A stretch of 50,967 bases of DNA from Clostridiaceae bacterium (GCA_016287385.1 JAEEWM010000020.1:1-50967), one strand, 5' to 3'. Shown: positions 35,104 to 43,999, numbered from the stretch's first letter. The notes: a model not told the origin generated them from the letters alone. Translations and numbers: made by a program.

Positions 35104-35132
35104 AATATAACACCCTTTTCTTCGTTTGTCAA
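35104..35132 (-). promoter_or_regulatory. SigA promoter for the gntR-ABC operon
   Basis: Minus strand: TTGACA (35127-35132), 17 bp, TATATT (35104-35109), directly ahead of the YtrA-type operator. Confidence 0.8.
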
Positions 35133-35225
35133 GACTTTTTCTAAAATTTTCCAAGTTTTTTTGATACGGAAGAATTCAACAGTCTTGAACAGGAAATAAA
35201 ATAGTCAGATGAATTAAATATGCCC

Positions 35226-35255
35226 GAACGACCCCGCCGGAAGGCGGGGTCGTTC
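35226..35255. terminator. GC-rich hairpin downstream of parB
   Basis: GAACGACCCCGCC / GGCGGGGTCGTTC around GGAA, between the gntR promoter and the parB stop. No T-run is evident, so it may be a stabilising 3' hairpin. The rest of 35141-35366 shows no gene. Confidence 0.5.
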
Positions 35256-35366
35256 AGGTATGGGGATGAATATGGTTTGCCCAGGCGCGGCAGTGCAGAA
35301 CCGCACTTCGGGCTTATAAAACCGCAATTTGCCCAAGGGGAAAGGCAAACGGCGGGTTTTAGCAAA

Positions 35367-36191
35367 TCAAATGCCGGGTATACTCATTTGCTTTTCGGGG
35401 TTTTTCTCGATTTTAACCTCATATTCTATATAATCGTCGGTTTCAACGCGCGATGAATAGGCGTTTACTCCCGAATTCTGCATTGTAGCAAGCAGTTTTG
35501 AAAGACTGTTTGAAAAAAGCTTTATATTGCCTATCGCCGATTTCCTTACCGGCGGAGTTTTCGCGAGTCTTTGCGGCGGCGGCTCAACTATCGATTTAAC
35601 GAGCTCCTCGGTCTCCTTTACGCTCATGCGATTGTTTATTACCGCTTCAAGCACAAAGGATACGTCGTCTTTTTCAAGGCGTAAAAGCGCGCGCACATGC
35701 CGCACGTTAAGACCCGCGCCTATTATTTTTTCCCTGTCGGGCGGTGCGATTTTAAGCAGCCGCAGTTTGTTTGAAAGCGTTGACTGCGCCATTCCGAGCC
35801 GCGCCGCCATATCGGTTTTGCTGATGCCGTAAATCCCGATAAGCCTGTCTATCGCCTCTGCCTCCTCAAAGAAATTGAGGTCGCTGCGCTGGATATTTTC
35901 GGTAAGACTCATAACCGCGGCGTTTTTAAGGTCGGTATTATGTACCACGCAGGGGATCCGCCGCAGTCCCGCCATTTTAGCCGCGCGAAGCCGCCTTTCG
36001 CCGGAAATCAGTACATATCCGCTTTTACCCTCGCGCCGCACCGTCAGCGGCTCTATTATTCCGTTTGCGCGGATACTGTCGCAAAGCGAACGCAGTTCGT
36101 ATTCGTCAAAGTTTTTACGCGGCTGGTCGAGTGACGGCGAGATTTCATCGGGGCGAAGAAGCAGTATTTTCTTTTCGCTTATCGTGTGCAT
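35367..36191 (-). CDS. ParB/Noc-family DNA-binding protein
   Basis: 274 residues. An N-terminal ParB/Srx CTPase domain has 'QPRKNFDE', 'GIIEPLTVR' and the 'ISGERRLRAAKMAG' box, followed by 'ENIQRSDLNFFEEA' and an HTH around 'KTDMAARLGMAQSTLSNKLRLL'. The C-terminus is short and coiled. In B. subtilis noc sits right after rsmG, as here, so it may be the nucleoid-occlusion protein; no parA/soj gene follows. ATG 36191 is chosen for GGGAGG 7 nt upstream. It has its own promoter. Confidence 0.88.
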   Translation of the reverse strand: MHTISEKKILLLRPDEISPSLDQPRKNFDEYELRSLCDSIRANGIIEPLTVRREGKSGYVLISGERRLRAAKMAGLRRIPCVVHNTDLKNAAVMSLTENIQRSDLNFFEEAEAIDRLIGIYGISKTDMAARLGMAQSTLSNKLRLLKIAPPDREKIIGAGLNVRHVRALLRLEKDDVSFVLEAVINNRMSVKETEELVKSIVEPPPQRLAKTPPVRKSAIGNIKLFSNSLSKLLATMQNSGVNAYSSRVETDDYIEYEVKIEKNPEKQMSIPGI

Positions 36192-36219
36192 ACCCTGCCT
36201 CCCGAAGCTTTCTGAAATC

Positions 36220-36248
36220 ATTATGACGGACAAGTCTTTGTTTGTAAA
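36220..36248 (-). promoter_or_regulatory. Probable SigA promoter for parB
   Basis: Minus strand: TTTACA (36243-36248), 17 bp, CATAAT (36220-36225), about 28 bp before the parB start. Confidence 0.55.
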
Positions 36249-36283
36249 GTCTTTTCGGTCGCAATATCCGATAGAAAAAGACA

Positions 36284-36313
36284 AAAGCCGCGTTTTTACA
36301 ACGCGGCTTTTGA
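36284..36313 (-). terminator. Terminator overlapping the rsmG stop codon
   Basis: AAAAGCCGCGTT pairs with AACGCGGCTTTT around a short loop. The rsmG TAA (36296-36298) lies inside the loop region. This separates rsmG from parB. Confidence 0.75.
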
Positions 36314-37012
36314 TATTTTACTGCTGTTTCTCGGGTATTTTGGCGGAGTTTGCGATATCTTTTTTACGCAAACGAAGGCGCGTTTCTCATTTTCGCGAAG
36401 CTCCCGCCATATTATATCGGGCGCGCCGCACCCGAGCGTTTTAAGCGCGGCTGTCGCGGCTTCAACCTCCTCTTCACACCTGTTGCCCTTCATTGCGACA
36501 AATAAACCGCCTGTTTTAACGAACGGAACGCAATATTCGGAGAGAACATTCAGCCCCGCCACGGCGCGCGCGCAGGCGATATCGAATTTTTCGCGAAGCT
36601 CCGGCGCTCTTCCGCCCTCCTCCGCCCGCAGGTGAACGGTTTTTAAGGGGAGCGCCAGTTCTTTTGAAACCTCATCCAAAAACGTAAGTCTTTTATTAAG
36701 GCTGTCAAGCAGCGTTACTTTTATATCCGGCCGCGCGATTTTAAGCACTACGCCGGGAAACCCCGCGCCGGTACCTACGTCTATTACCTTGGCGCCGCTT
36801 TTAACGGCGACCGCGTCAAAAAACAGCAGGCAGTCGTAAAAATGCTTATACAGCACCTCTTGAGGCTCGGTTATCGCGGTGAGGTTTATTTTTTCGTTCC
36901 ACTCTAAAAGCAGATTTCCGTACGCTTCAAGGCGCTCTATCGCCTCACCGCCGAGTATCAAACCAAACCGTTCACACTTCGGCACGAGTGATTTTACGTT
37001 AAATCCTATCAT
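36296..37012 (-). CDS. rsmG: 16S rRNA (guanine-N7) methyltransferase RsmG
   Basis: 238 residues, SAM-dependent. Motif I 'VIDVGTGAGFPGVVLKI' and 'LLDSLNKRLTFLDEV', then 'HLRAEEGGRAPELREKFDIACARAVA'. It methylates G527 of 16S rRNA. The start overlaps the mnmG stop by 4 nt, the standard gid order. Also known as gidB. Confidence 0.96.
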   Translation of the reverse strand: MIGFNVKSLVPKCERFGLILGGEAIERLEAYGNLLLEWNEKINLTAITEPQEVLYKHFYDCLLFFDAVAVKSGAKVIDVGTGAGFPGVVLKIARPDIKVTLLDSLNKRLTFLDEVSKELALPLKTVHLRAEEGGRAPELREKFDIACARAVAGLNVLSEYCVPFVKTGGLFVAMKGNRCEEEVEAATAALKTLGCGAPDIIWRELRENEKRAFVCVKKISQTPPKYPRNSSKISKAAL

Positions 37013-38892
37013 TTATTTTCCCCTTTAATGCCGCCGAGATATATGAGAAGAACGGCGATATCCGCGGGGCTTACCCCGGATATTCTGCCTGCCCTGCCGA
37101 CGCTGTCCGGTCTGATTTTACTGAGTTTTTCCCTTGCTTCAAGCCGCAGACCGCGGATAGAGCCGTAATCGATATCCTCCGGTATCCTTTTACTTTCAAG
37201 CCGCCGCATTTCTTCAACCTGCTTTGACTGGCGCTCGATATACCCTTCGTATTTTATCTCGATTTGAACTTTTTCACATACGCGGTCGCTAAGCACCGGA
37301 CGACCCTTATCAAACGCCGCCAGATCTTTATAGGATATCTGCGGCCGCTTTATCAGATCGGCGAGATTTACGCCTGTATCGGTCGGCGCGGTGCCGCGGC
37401 TTATAAGCAGCTCGCCGAGCGCCTCGCTCGGCGGCAGGAACACCGATTTCACTCTTGCTATTTCCGCCTCTTTAAGTCTTGTTTCCCCGGTCATTTCCGC
37501 AAAGGTCAGGTCGTCGATAAGTCCTATTTCATGCCCTGTCGGCATAAGGCGCTCATCGGCGTTATCCTGCCTTAGCAGCAAACGGTATTCGCTGCGCGAA
37601 GTCATCATTCTGTAAGGGTCCATACAACCCTTTGTGACAAGGTCGTCAATAAGCGTGCCGATATAGGAGCCGGTGCGCGAGAGAATGAGCGGTTCTTTGC
37701 CCTTTACCCGGTGCGCCGCGTTAATGCCGGCGACAAGCCCCTGCGCCGCCGCCTCCTCATAGCCGGAGGAGCCGTTGAACTGCCCGGCGCCGAAAAGGCC
37801 GGGAAAGCTTTTGAGCTCAAGCGTAGGATATAACGCCGTAGGGTCGATACAGTCATATTCGATAGCGTAGGCGTTGCGCATTACCTTTACGTTTTCAAGT
37901 CCCTTCATCGTTCGGTAAAACGCCAGCTGTACCTCCTCGGGAAGTGAAGATGACATGCCTTGCAGATACATCTCATCCGTATTTTCGCCGCACGGTTCAA
38001 TAAACATCTGATGCCTTTTTTTATCGGCGAAGCGCACTATTTTATCCTCAATACTCGGACAGTAGCGGGGGCCCACGCCCTCGATAACGCCGGAGTAAAG
38101 CGGTGAACGGTCAAGATTTTCAAGTATTATTTCTTTGGTTTTTTCATTCGTATAACCGATATGGCAAACAACTTTATTTTCTATCGGCTTTTTTGTTTTA
38201 TAACTGAACGGCTCGGTTTTCTCATCGCCCTCCTGCACTTCGAGAACCGAAAAATCGATACTGTCTCTTGCCACGCGCGCGGGCGTTCCCGTTTTGAAGC
38301 GGCGAAGCGGTAAGCCCATTTGCTTTAAGCAATTTGCAAGCTCGGTCGCCGGGAAGTTGCCGTCGGGTCCGCTCTCGTAATTGACTTCGCCTATGTAAAC
38401 TCTGCCGCCTAAAAATGTACCGGTCGCTATTATGACGCAATTTGCCTTAAAACAGGCGCCGAGCCGCGTGGTGAGCGCCCAGCGCCCGCCCTCTTTTTCG
38501 AGCGAAACTATTTCCGCCTGCTTTACGTCAAGCCCCTTTTGCTTTTCGACCGCGTTTTTCATATAACCGCTGTACGCTCTGCGGTCGATTTGCGCGCGAA
38601 GCGAGTAAACCGCGGGGCCTTTTCCGCGGTTAAGCATACGGCTTTGCAGAGTGGTGGCGTCCGCCGCCTTGCCCATTTCACCGCCCAGCGCGTCAAGCTC
38701 GCGCACCAGGTGACCCTTTGCCGTTCCGCCTATGGACGGGTTGCAGGGCATATTGCCGACCCAGTCAAGACTTATGGTGAACATAACGGTGCTGCAGCCG
38801 AGCCGTGCCGCCGAAAGCGCCGCTTCTATGCCCGCGTGTCCCCCGCCTATTACGGCGACGTCATATTCGCCGGCGTCATACCTTTTTATCAT
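37009..38892 (-). CDS. mnmG: tRNA uridine-5-carboxymethylaminomethyl modification enzyme MnmG (GidA)
   Basis: 627 residues, full length. The FAD-binding 'VIGGGHAGIEAALSAARLG' starts near residue 14, with 'NPSIGGTAKGHLVRELDALGG' and 'FVEPCGENTDEMYLQGMSSSLP' after it. It works with MnmE to modify wobble U34 of certain tRNAs. It lies 15 nt downstream of mnmE and overlaps rsmG. Confidence 0.97.
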   Translation of the reverse strand: MIKRYDAGEYDVAVIGGGHAGIEAALSAARLGCSTVMFTISLDWVGNMPCNPSIGGTAKGHLVRELDALGGEMGKAADATTLQSRMLNRGKGPAVYSLRAQIDRRAYSGYMKNAVEKQKGLDVKQAEIVSLEKEGGRWALTTRLGACFKANCVIIATGTFLGGRVYIGEVNYESGPDGNFPATELANCLKQMGLPLRRFKTGTPARVARDSIDFSVLEVQEGDEKTEPFSYKTKKPIENKVVCHIGYTNEKTKEIILENLDRSPLYSGVIEGVGPRYCPSIEDKIVRFADKKRHQMFIEPCGENTDEMYLQGMSSSLPEEVQLAFYRTMKGLENVKVMRNAYAIEYDCIDPTALYPTLELKSFPGLFGAGQFNGSSGYEEAAAQGLVAGINAAHRVKGKEPLILSRTGSYIGTLIDDLVTKGCMDPYRMMTSRSEYRLLLRQDNADERLMPTGHEIGLIDDLTFAEMTGETRLKEAEIARVKSVFLPPSEALGELLISRGTAPTDTGVNLADLIKRPQISYKDLAAFDKGRPVLSDRVCEKVQIEIKYEGYIERQSKQVEEMRRLESKRIPEDIDYGSIRGLRLEAREKLSKIRPDSVGRAGRISGVSPADIAVLLIYLGGIKGENK

Positions 38893-38907
38893 CTGTTATA
38901 CTTCCTT

Positions 38908-40272
38908 TTATTTTCCGATACAAAAGTTTTTGAATATTTCCTCTACCACTTCGCCGGTCGCCTTTTTGCCCGAAAGCTCCAAAAGCGCGTTTATCGCCTC
39001 GTCGATAAGAACGGTCACCGCGTCGAGCGTAACGCCGGAGCAAAACGCCTCTTTTGCCTCACTTATCGCGTTTTTCGCGCGTACCGCACAGGAATACTGC
39101 CGCTCGTTAAGAAGCACGGTATCGTCCGGTAAAAGCGCCGCCGCGCCGCAAAGCTCTTCGATTTTTTTTGCGAGCGCATCCATACCCCCGCCGAGCTTTG
39201 CCGAAACCTCCACGGTGTTAAAGCCGGCAAGCGCCGAGCAGTCCGCCACCTTCGGCAGGTCGGACTTGTTGAGCACCGCGATACAGTTTTTATCCTTTAT
39301 CAAATCAATTATACGCTCATCGTCGCCGTCAAACGGCTTTGAAATATCGAACACCGCGAGCACGAGCGCTGAACCGTCAAGGCGCCTTATCGCGCGGCTG
39401 ACGCCGATACTCTCTATTTCATCATCTGTTTCGCGTATACCCGCGGTATCCGATAGAACGAGCGTGATATCCCCGACGTTCACCTGCGTTTCCACTATAT
39501 CGCGGGTAGTGCCGGCGTGCTTCGTCACTATCGACCGCTCATTGCCCGAAAGCATATTCATAAGCGTTGACTTGCCGACGTTCGGCTTGCCGACAATGGC
39601 GGCGGGCACGCCCAAAAGGACCGCCTGACCGCTGTGAAAAGTGGATATAAGCTTTGATATTGCGGCTTCGCTTTCTTCTATCATAGCCGAAAAATGCTCT
39701 TGATCGAGTCCCTCGATATCCTCATCCGGGAAATCGGAATACGCCGCAAGACTTGCTGCGGTAAGAAGCAGCTTTTCGGTGATTTTTTCGATATCTTTCC
39801 CTATCCTGCCCTCTTTTGCGCCGTTTGCGAGCCGCAGCGCCGCCGCGTTTTTCGCGCCGATTATCTCAATAACGCTCTCGGCCTCGGCAAGGTCCATTTT
39901 GCCGTTTAAGAAAGCGCGCTTCGTGAACTCGCCCGCGCGGGCAAAGCAGGCGCCCGCGGCAAAAACGCTCTTTAAGCACTCGCGCGCGGGAACAATACCG
40001 CCGTGAACCGAAATCTCCACAACGTCCTCGCCGGTATAGCTTTTAGGAGCGCGGAAAACCAGCGCGACCGCCTCGTCGATACGCGAGCCGTCGCCCCGCA
40101 CCGCCGCGCCGAATGCCGCGGTGTAGCCCTTCATATCGCAAAGCTTTTTGCCGCTTACCGCCGAAAAGCATTTATCGGCGATGCTTAAAGCGTCGCTCCC
40201 CGATATTCTTATTACAGATATGCCGCCCTCGCCCTTCGGCGTGGAAATTGCCGCAATGGTACTCTCCGACAT
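38908..40272 (-). CDS. mnmE: tRNA modification GTPase MnmE (TrmE)
   Basis: 454 residues. N-terminal folate-binding domain ('AAISTPKGEGGISVIRISG'), then a G domain with P-loop 'GKPNVGKST' (near 226-234), 'DTAGIRET', and 'NKSD', and a C-terminal 'CIGK' motif with its essential Cys. Forms the MnmEG complex for cmnm5U34. GGAG precedes the ATG. Confidence 0.97.
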   Translation of the reverse strand: MSESTIAAISTPKGEGGISVIRISGSDALSIADKCFSAVSGKKLCDMKGYTAAFGAAVRGDGSRIDEAVALVFRAPKSYTGEDVVEISVHGGIVPARECLKSVFAAGACFARAGEFTKRAFLNGKMDLAEAESVIEIIGAKNAAALRLANGAKEGRIGKDIEKITEKLLLTAASLAAYSDFPDEDIEGLDQEHFSAMIEESEAAISKLISTFHSGQAVLLGVPAAIVGKPNVGKSTLMNMLSGNERSIVTKHAGTTRDIVETQVNVGDITLVLSDTAGIRETDDEIESIGVSRAIRRLDGSALVLAVFDISKPFDGDDERIIDLIKDKNCIAVLNKSDLPKVADCSALAGFNTVEVSAKLGGGMDALAKKIEELCGAAALLPDDTVLLNERQYSCAVRAKNAISEAKEAFCSGVTLDAVTVLIDEAINALLELSGKKATGEVVEEIFKNFCIGK

Positions 40273-40309
40273 TCGCCCGCTCCTTTTATTCCTTTGCTTC
40301 TTTTGAAAC

Positions 40310-40331
40310 GCGCGGCAGAAAACTGCCGCGC
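40310..40331 (-). terminator. Hairpin after the recR-DUF896 cluster
   Basis: GCGCGGCAG-AAAA-CTGCCGCGC, read on the minus strand, lies 12 nt beyond the DUF896 stop and about 40 nt ahead of mnmE. The following tract is only partly T-rich. Confidence 0.6.
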
Positions 40332-40343
40332 CGTTGCGTTTAC

Positions 40344-40547
40344 CTAACTCTTCGGTATTATTTTATGCTGACTGCCGTCCGGCTCGACGAAACGTATGTT
40401 ATCGAGCTGCTCTATAAGACTTTTCTTATACGCCTCTATATACTCGCGCCGAAGCTCGAACTGCTCTTTCTTTTCCTCTTCGGAAAGCCCCTCGCTCTTC
40501 TGCTTTTTCGCAAGCTCGTTTATCCTGTCGATTTTCTTTTGTTCCAT
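40344..40547 (-). CDS. DUF896 (YnzC/YneJ-type) small protein
   Basis: 67 residues, highly charged. The pattern 'KIDRINELAKKQKSEGLSEEEKKEQ..LRREYI' is the DUF896 signature; members are small cytoplasmic helical proteins of Firmicutes, some under LexA control. The ATG at 40547 lies 1 nt after the recR stop, so it is coupled to recR. A longer frame to 40637 runs inside recR and is rejected. Confidence 0.9.
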   Translation of the reverse strand: MEQKKIDRINELAKKQKSEGLSEEEKKEQFELRREYIEAYKKSLIEQLDNIRFVEPDGSQHKIIPKS

Positions 40548-40548
40548 A

Positions 40549-41148
40549 CTAAATCTCGTTTCTGCCCTCAAGCGCGCGGGCAAGTGTATATTCGTCCGCA
40601 TATTCAAGGTCGGCGCCCACCGGAACGCCGTAGGCAAGACGCGTGACCTTAATACCCATCGGCTTTATAAGGCGTGAAAGATAACTCGCCGTGGCTTCGC
40701 CCTCAACCGTCGGATTGGTCGCCATAATTATCTCTTTTACCTCGCCCGAGCCGAGGCGTGCCATAAGCTCCTTTATTTTCAGGTCGTCGGGTCCGACGTT
40801 ATCGAGCGGTGAAATCACGCCGTGAAGCACGTGATAAACGCCGGCAAACTCGCGTGTGCGCTCAAAAGCCATAACATCCTTCGGGTCCTCCACCACGCAG
40901 ATAACACTCTTATCCCGGTTTGCGTTTGAGCAGATCGGGCAGACTTCAAGGTCGGTAAGACTCTGACAGACTTTGCAAAAATGTATCTTTTCCCTCGCGG
41001 TTACAAGTGCGTCGGCAAACGCCTTTGCGCGCTCGGGCGGTTGTTCGAGTATGCTGAAAGCCAGCCGCTGCGCCGTTTTTTTGCCGATACCGGGCAGACG
41101 TGAAAACTGGTTTATCAGCTCGTTTAACGATACTATGTTATTACTCAT
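40549..41148 (-). CDS. recR: Recombination protein RecR
   Basis: 199 residues from ATG 41148; a GTG two codons upstream overlaps the ybaB stop. A helix-hairpin-helix region ('LPGIGKKTAQRLAF', about 15-28), a zinc finger of four Cys ('CKVCQSLTDLEVCPIC') and a TOPRIM core ('VCVVEDPKDVMAFE') are present. It acts with RecO/RecF in gap repair. Standard neighbour of dnaX-ybaB. Confidence 0.96.
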   Translation of the reverse strand: MSNNIVSLNELINQFSRLPGIGKKTAQRLAFSILEQPPERAKAFADALVTAREKIHFCKVCQSLTDLEVCPICSNANRDKSVICVVEDPKDVMAFERTREFAGVYHVLHGVISPLDNVGPDDLKIKELMARLGSGEVKEIIMATNPTVEGEATASYLSRLIKPMGIKVTRLAYGVPVGADLEYADEYTLARALEGRNEI

Positions 41149-41150
41149 CG

Positions 41151-41504
41151 TCACATACCGGGGATACCCAGTCCGCCCGGCAGATTAAGTCCGCCGGTTA
41201 TCGCGCCCATTTCCTCCTCAGAGGTCTTTATGGCGTTGTTTACCGCCTCGTTTACCGCTATTGTGATAAAATCCTCAAGCATTTCGATATCCTCGGGGTC
41301 TACCGCCTCGGGATTTATCTTTATCGACTTTATCAGGTGCTTGCCGTCTACCGTGACGCTCACCATGCCGCCGCCCGCGGTTGCCGAGTATTCGCGGTTT
41401 TCAAGGTCTTCCTGCAAAGCCGCCATGTCCTCCTGCATTTTCTGCGCCTGTTTTAACATCTGATTCATGTTTCCGCCGCCGGAATTGGGTATTCTGACTT
41501 TCAT
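41151..41504 (-). CDS. YbaB/EbfC-family nucleoid-associated protein
   Basis: 117 residues. 'MNQMLKQAQKMQEDMAALQEDL' N-terminal helix, then 'SATAGGGMVSVTVDGKHLIKSIKINPE' and a Gly-rich tail. It binds DNA as a dimer. Follows dnaX by 17 nt and leads into recR, the conserved dnaX-ybaB-recR order. Confidence 0.95.
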   Translation of the reverse strand: MKVRIPNSGGGNMNQMLKQAQKMQEDMAALQEDLENREYSATAGGGMVSVTVDGKHLIKSIKINPEAVDPEDIEMLEDFITIAVNEAVNNAIKTSEEEMGAITGGLNLPGGLGIPGM

Positions 41505-41521
41505 AACCTGTCTCCTGTTTA

Positions 41522-43141
41522 TTAATTTTCAAAAGCTTTTAACTTGTTTGCAAAGGCGGTAAGGGGGTCGGTCTCGTCCGCTTCAGCCTTTTTAACATAC
41601 GGTCCTAAATTGTATCTCTTACCGAGCACTTCCTGCGCCGCGTTCTTTATCGCCTCGCGGTAAAGCGGGTTGGAGCCGTTTACAAGATTCTTAAACTGCG
41701 TGTTTTCGGTATCGATAAGCAGTCTGTTTTCCCTTATATACGCCGAAGAATCTTTAAGCACGCCCGCCATTATGGGACTTTTCACTTTAAGCACTTCGAG
41801 TACGTCCTGCCAGTTGGAAAGCGGTCTCTCTTCCCCGTCGTCTCCCGCCGGCGCCGCTCCGGGTTCAGGGATTACGGGTCCTTCCGCCTCGGGCTCTGTC
41901 GCTTCGGGTATGCTTTCGGAAATTTCCTCGAATTCTTCCGCAGCGGGTATTTTATTTACCGAAGCCGCCTGCGCCGGCTCGCTTTTTACGGGTCTTTCCG
42001 TGATTTGCCCCGCTTCAAGCGCGGCAATCCGCGCTTCAAGACTCGCCGCGTCGTTGCGAAGCTTAGGCGTGCAAAGCCGCAAAAGCGTCATTTCCATTAA
42101 AGAACGGCGGTTGGAATCGACCATAAGCGCGGCGCTGCTCTGAAGCATATTGAGTATCGCGATTATTTCGGAAAGTCCGAATTTCGCCGCCTGCGCTTCG
42201 AGCGCCGCCATATGCGCCTTTGAGCAAACTATCGGACGCCTGCCGGAAGATACCGTTTTAATAATCATAAGATCGCGGAAATGCGATGTCATCTCAAGAA
42301 GAAGCCTGCTCATATCGACCGAGGAATTATGCAGCTTATCAAGAAGCATAAGCGCCCCCTCGGTATCGCCGGCGTTTATGTAATCAGCCATATTAAGCAG
42401 GTATTCACTGCCCGCCATTGAGCAGGCGGCTGTCACCGTTTCCTCGGTTATATCGCCGCCGGAGCTTGCGCAAAGATCAAGTATTGAAAGCGCGTCGCGC
42501 ATGCCGCCGTCAGCCGCCGCGGCTATAAGAGTCGCCGCGTCGTCGGTGAGCGTAAGATTTTCTTTTCCGGCGACGTATTTCAGCCGCTCGCATATTTTCT
42601 CACTGTCTATCCGCCTGAAATCAAACCGCTGACAGCGCGAGAGTATGGTGGCGGGAAGCTTGTGCACCTCGGTCGTGGCGAGGATGAAAACGACGTGCTC
42701 GGGCGGCTCTTCAAGCGTTTTAAGCAGCGCGTTGAACGCCGGAGTCGAGAGCATATGCACCTCGTCTATTATATACACTCTGTATTTTGCCATGGCGGGC
42801 GAAAAGACGACCTGATCGCGCAGTTCGCGTATATTATCCACGCCGTTGTTTGACGCCGCGTCTATTTCGACTATATCGGTCACGTCGTCCGACAGTATCA
42901 TGCGGCACATCTCACATTCGCCGCAGGGATTGCCGCCTTTCGGGTTTTGGCAGTTCACCGCGCGCGCCAGTATTTTGGCGCAGGTGGTCTTGCCGGTGCC
43001 GCGGGTGCCGGCGAAAAGGTAGGCGTGACCTATCTTACCGCTTTCTATCTCGCTTTGGAGTATCGCGGTTATGTGCTCCTGCCCGTAAACGTCGCTGAAC
43101 GTCTGCGGACGGTATTTTCTGTATAACGCCTGATAAGCCAA
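41522..43141 (-). CDS. dnaX: DNA polymerase III subunit gamma/tau
   Basis: 539 residues. 'AYQALYRKYRPQTFSDVYGQ' opening, Walker A 'GTRGTGKTT' at about 45-53, zinc Cys 64, 73, 76 and 79, Walker B 'IDEVHML', and sensor 'ILSRCQRFDFRR'. It loads the beta clamp. The start is TTG 43141 with GGGAGGTG 6 nt upstream; a frame extending to 43252 would run into the SRP RNA and is rejected. Located just after the SRP RNA, as in Bacillus scr-dnaX. Confidence 0.96.
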   Translation of the reverse strand: MAYQALYRKYRPQTFSDVYGQEHITAILQSEIESGKIGHAYLFAGTRGTGKTTCAKILARAVNCQNPKGGNPCGECEMCRMILSDDVTDIVEIDAASNNGVDNIRELRDQVVFSPAMAKYRVYIIDEVHMLSTPAFNALLKTLEEPPEHVVFILATTEVHKLPATILSRCQRFDFRRIDSEKICERLKYVAGKENLTLTDDAATLIAAAADGGMRDALSILDLCASSGGDITEETVTAACSMAGSEYLLNMADYINAGDTEGALMLLDKLHNSSVDMSRLLLEMTSHFRDLMIIKTVSSGRRPIVCSKAHMAALEAQAAKFGLSEIIAILNMLQSSAALMVDSNRRSLMEMTLLRLCTPKLRNDAASLEARIAALEAGQITERPVKSEPAQAASVNKIPAAEEFEEISESIPEATEPEAEGPVIPEPGAAPAGDDGEERPLSNWQDVLEVLKVKSPIMAGVLKDSSAYIRENRLLIDTENTQFKNLVNGSNPLYREAIKNAAQEVLGKRYNLGPYVKKAEADETDPLTAFANKLKAFEN

Positions 43142-43170
43142 AACGGCACCTCCCCTTTTTAATAAAACTT

Positions 43171-43305
43171 GTACGCACGGGCGCACGAATGAGCCGATTT
43201 GCTGCGCGCACGGCTCGATACGCTTAATGCTGCTCGGTTCCCCGCCTGACATGGTTCACAATCTGCCGCCGCACAGGACCCGCCCATTCGCACGCCGGTG
43301 CGTAC
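43171..43305 (-). ncRNA. ffs: Small signal recognition particle RNA (4.5S type)
   Basis: On the minus strand, 'GTCAGGC' and 'GAGCAGC' flank a GG-GGAA-CC apical stem with the SRP GGAA tetraloop, the conserved domain IV that binds Ffh. The 5' end GTACGCAC pairs with the 3' end GTGCGTAC, and the arms continue to pair with a few wobbles, giving one long rod. No Alu domain is seen, so this is the small type. About 135 nt; ends are estimated from the pairing. It lies just ahead of dnaX. Confidence 0.85.
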
Positions 43306-43316
43306 ATCCGTGTGTT

Positions 43317-43345
43317 ATTATAATATATTTTTGCAAGTTTATCAA
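43317..43345 (-). promoter_or_regulatory. SigA promoter for SRP RNA (and dnaX)
   Basis: Minus strand: TTGATA (43340-43345), 17 bp, TATAAT (43317-43322), about a dozen bases before the SRP RNA 5' end. Confidence 0.8.
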
Positions 43346-43362
43346 TAGCAAAATTATAAATG

Positions 43363-43391
43363 TTGAAAAAACATTGTATCGGTGTTATAAT
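43363..43391 (+). promoter_or_regulatory. SigA promoter for the Nudix-galU gene run
   Basis: TTGAAA (43363-43368), 17 bp, TATAAT (43386-43391), divergent from the SRP promoter and 89 bp ahead of the Nudix start. Confidence 0.7.
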
Positions 43392-43479
43392 ATAGTTTGT
43401 ATAATATCGCGGCCGGGGCGCTATGACGCGCGCAAGCCGACTTTTTTCACTTCACCGGTTATCACAAAAGGAAGAAAAA

Positions 43480-43995
43480 ATGCAGACTGAAAAATGGGAC
43501 ATACTTAATGGAAAAGGGGAAAATACCGGGCGTACCGCGGTACGCGGCAATTACCTCTTCAAAAAAGGCGAATATCATCTCGTGGTCCATATATGGATAA
43601 TCTCCCCCGCCGGCGACGTTTTGATACAGCGCCGTTCGGAGGATAAGAAGCTTATGCCGGGCGAATGGGCGGCGACCGGCGGCGCGGCGACAGCCGGGGA
43701 AGATTCCTTTTCCGCCGCTTCACGCGAGCTTTTTGAAGAGCTCGGCATCAAATCCGACAGGCAAACCCTGCGCTTTATAGCCAGAATCAAGCGCAGAAAT
43801 TCATTTCTGGATATATGGACTATCACCGCCGATACCCCTGTTTCCGGGCTTAAGCTTCAAAAAAGCGAGGTTTCCGAGGCAAAATGGGTCGACGCGAAAA
43901 CGCTCCGCCGTATGATAGACGAGAAAACTTATCACAACTACGGCGACGAATACTTTTCGTTAGTATTCGATGAAATCGAAAAAAACAGAGGTTAA
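43480..43995 (+). CDS. Nudix hydrolase (IPP-isomerase-like)
   Basis: 171 residues. A complete Nudix box G-x5-E-x7-REL-x-EE-x-G at about 65-88 ('RELFEELGI' at its end). Begins 'WDILNGKGENTGRTAVRG', the opening typical of Idi-like Nudix proteins (YfcD type). Substrate unknown. ATG 43480 follows AAAGGAAG. A longer frame to 43423 is rejected. Confidence 0.9.
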   Translation: MQTEKWDILNGKGENTGRTAVRGNYLFKKGEYHLVVHIWIISPAGDVLIQRRSEDKKLMPGEWAATGGAATAGEDSFSAASRELFEELGIKSDRQTLRFIARIKRRNSFLDIWTITADTPVSGLKLQKSEVSEAKWVDAKTLRRMIDEKTYHNYGDEYFSLVFDEIEKNRG

Positions 43996-43999
43996 CGTA

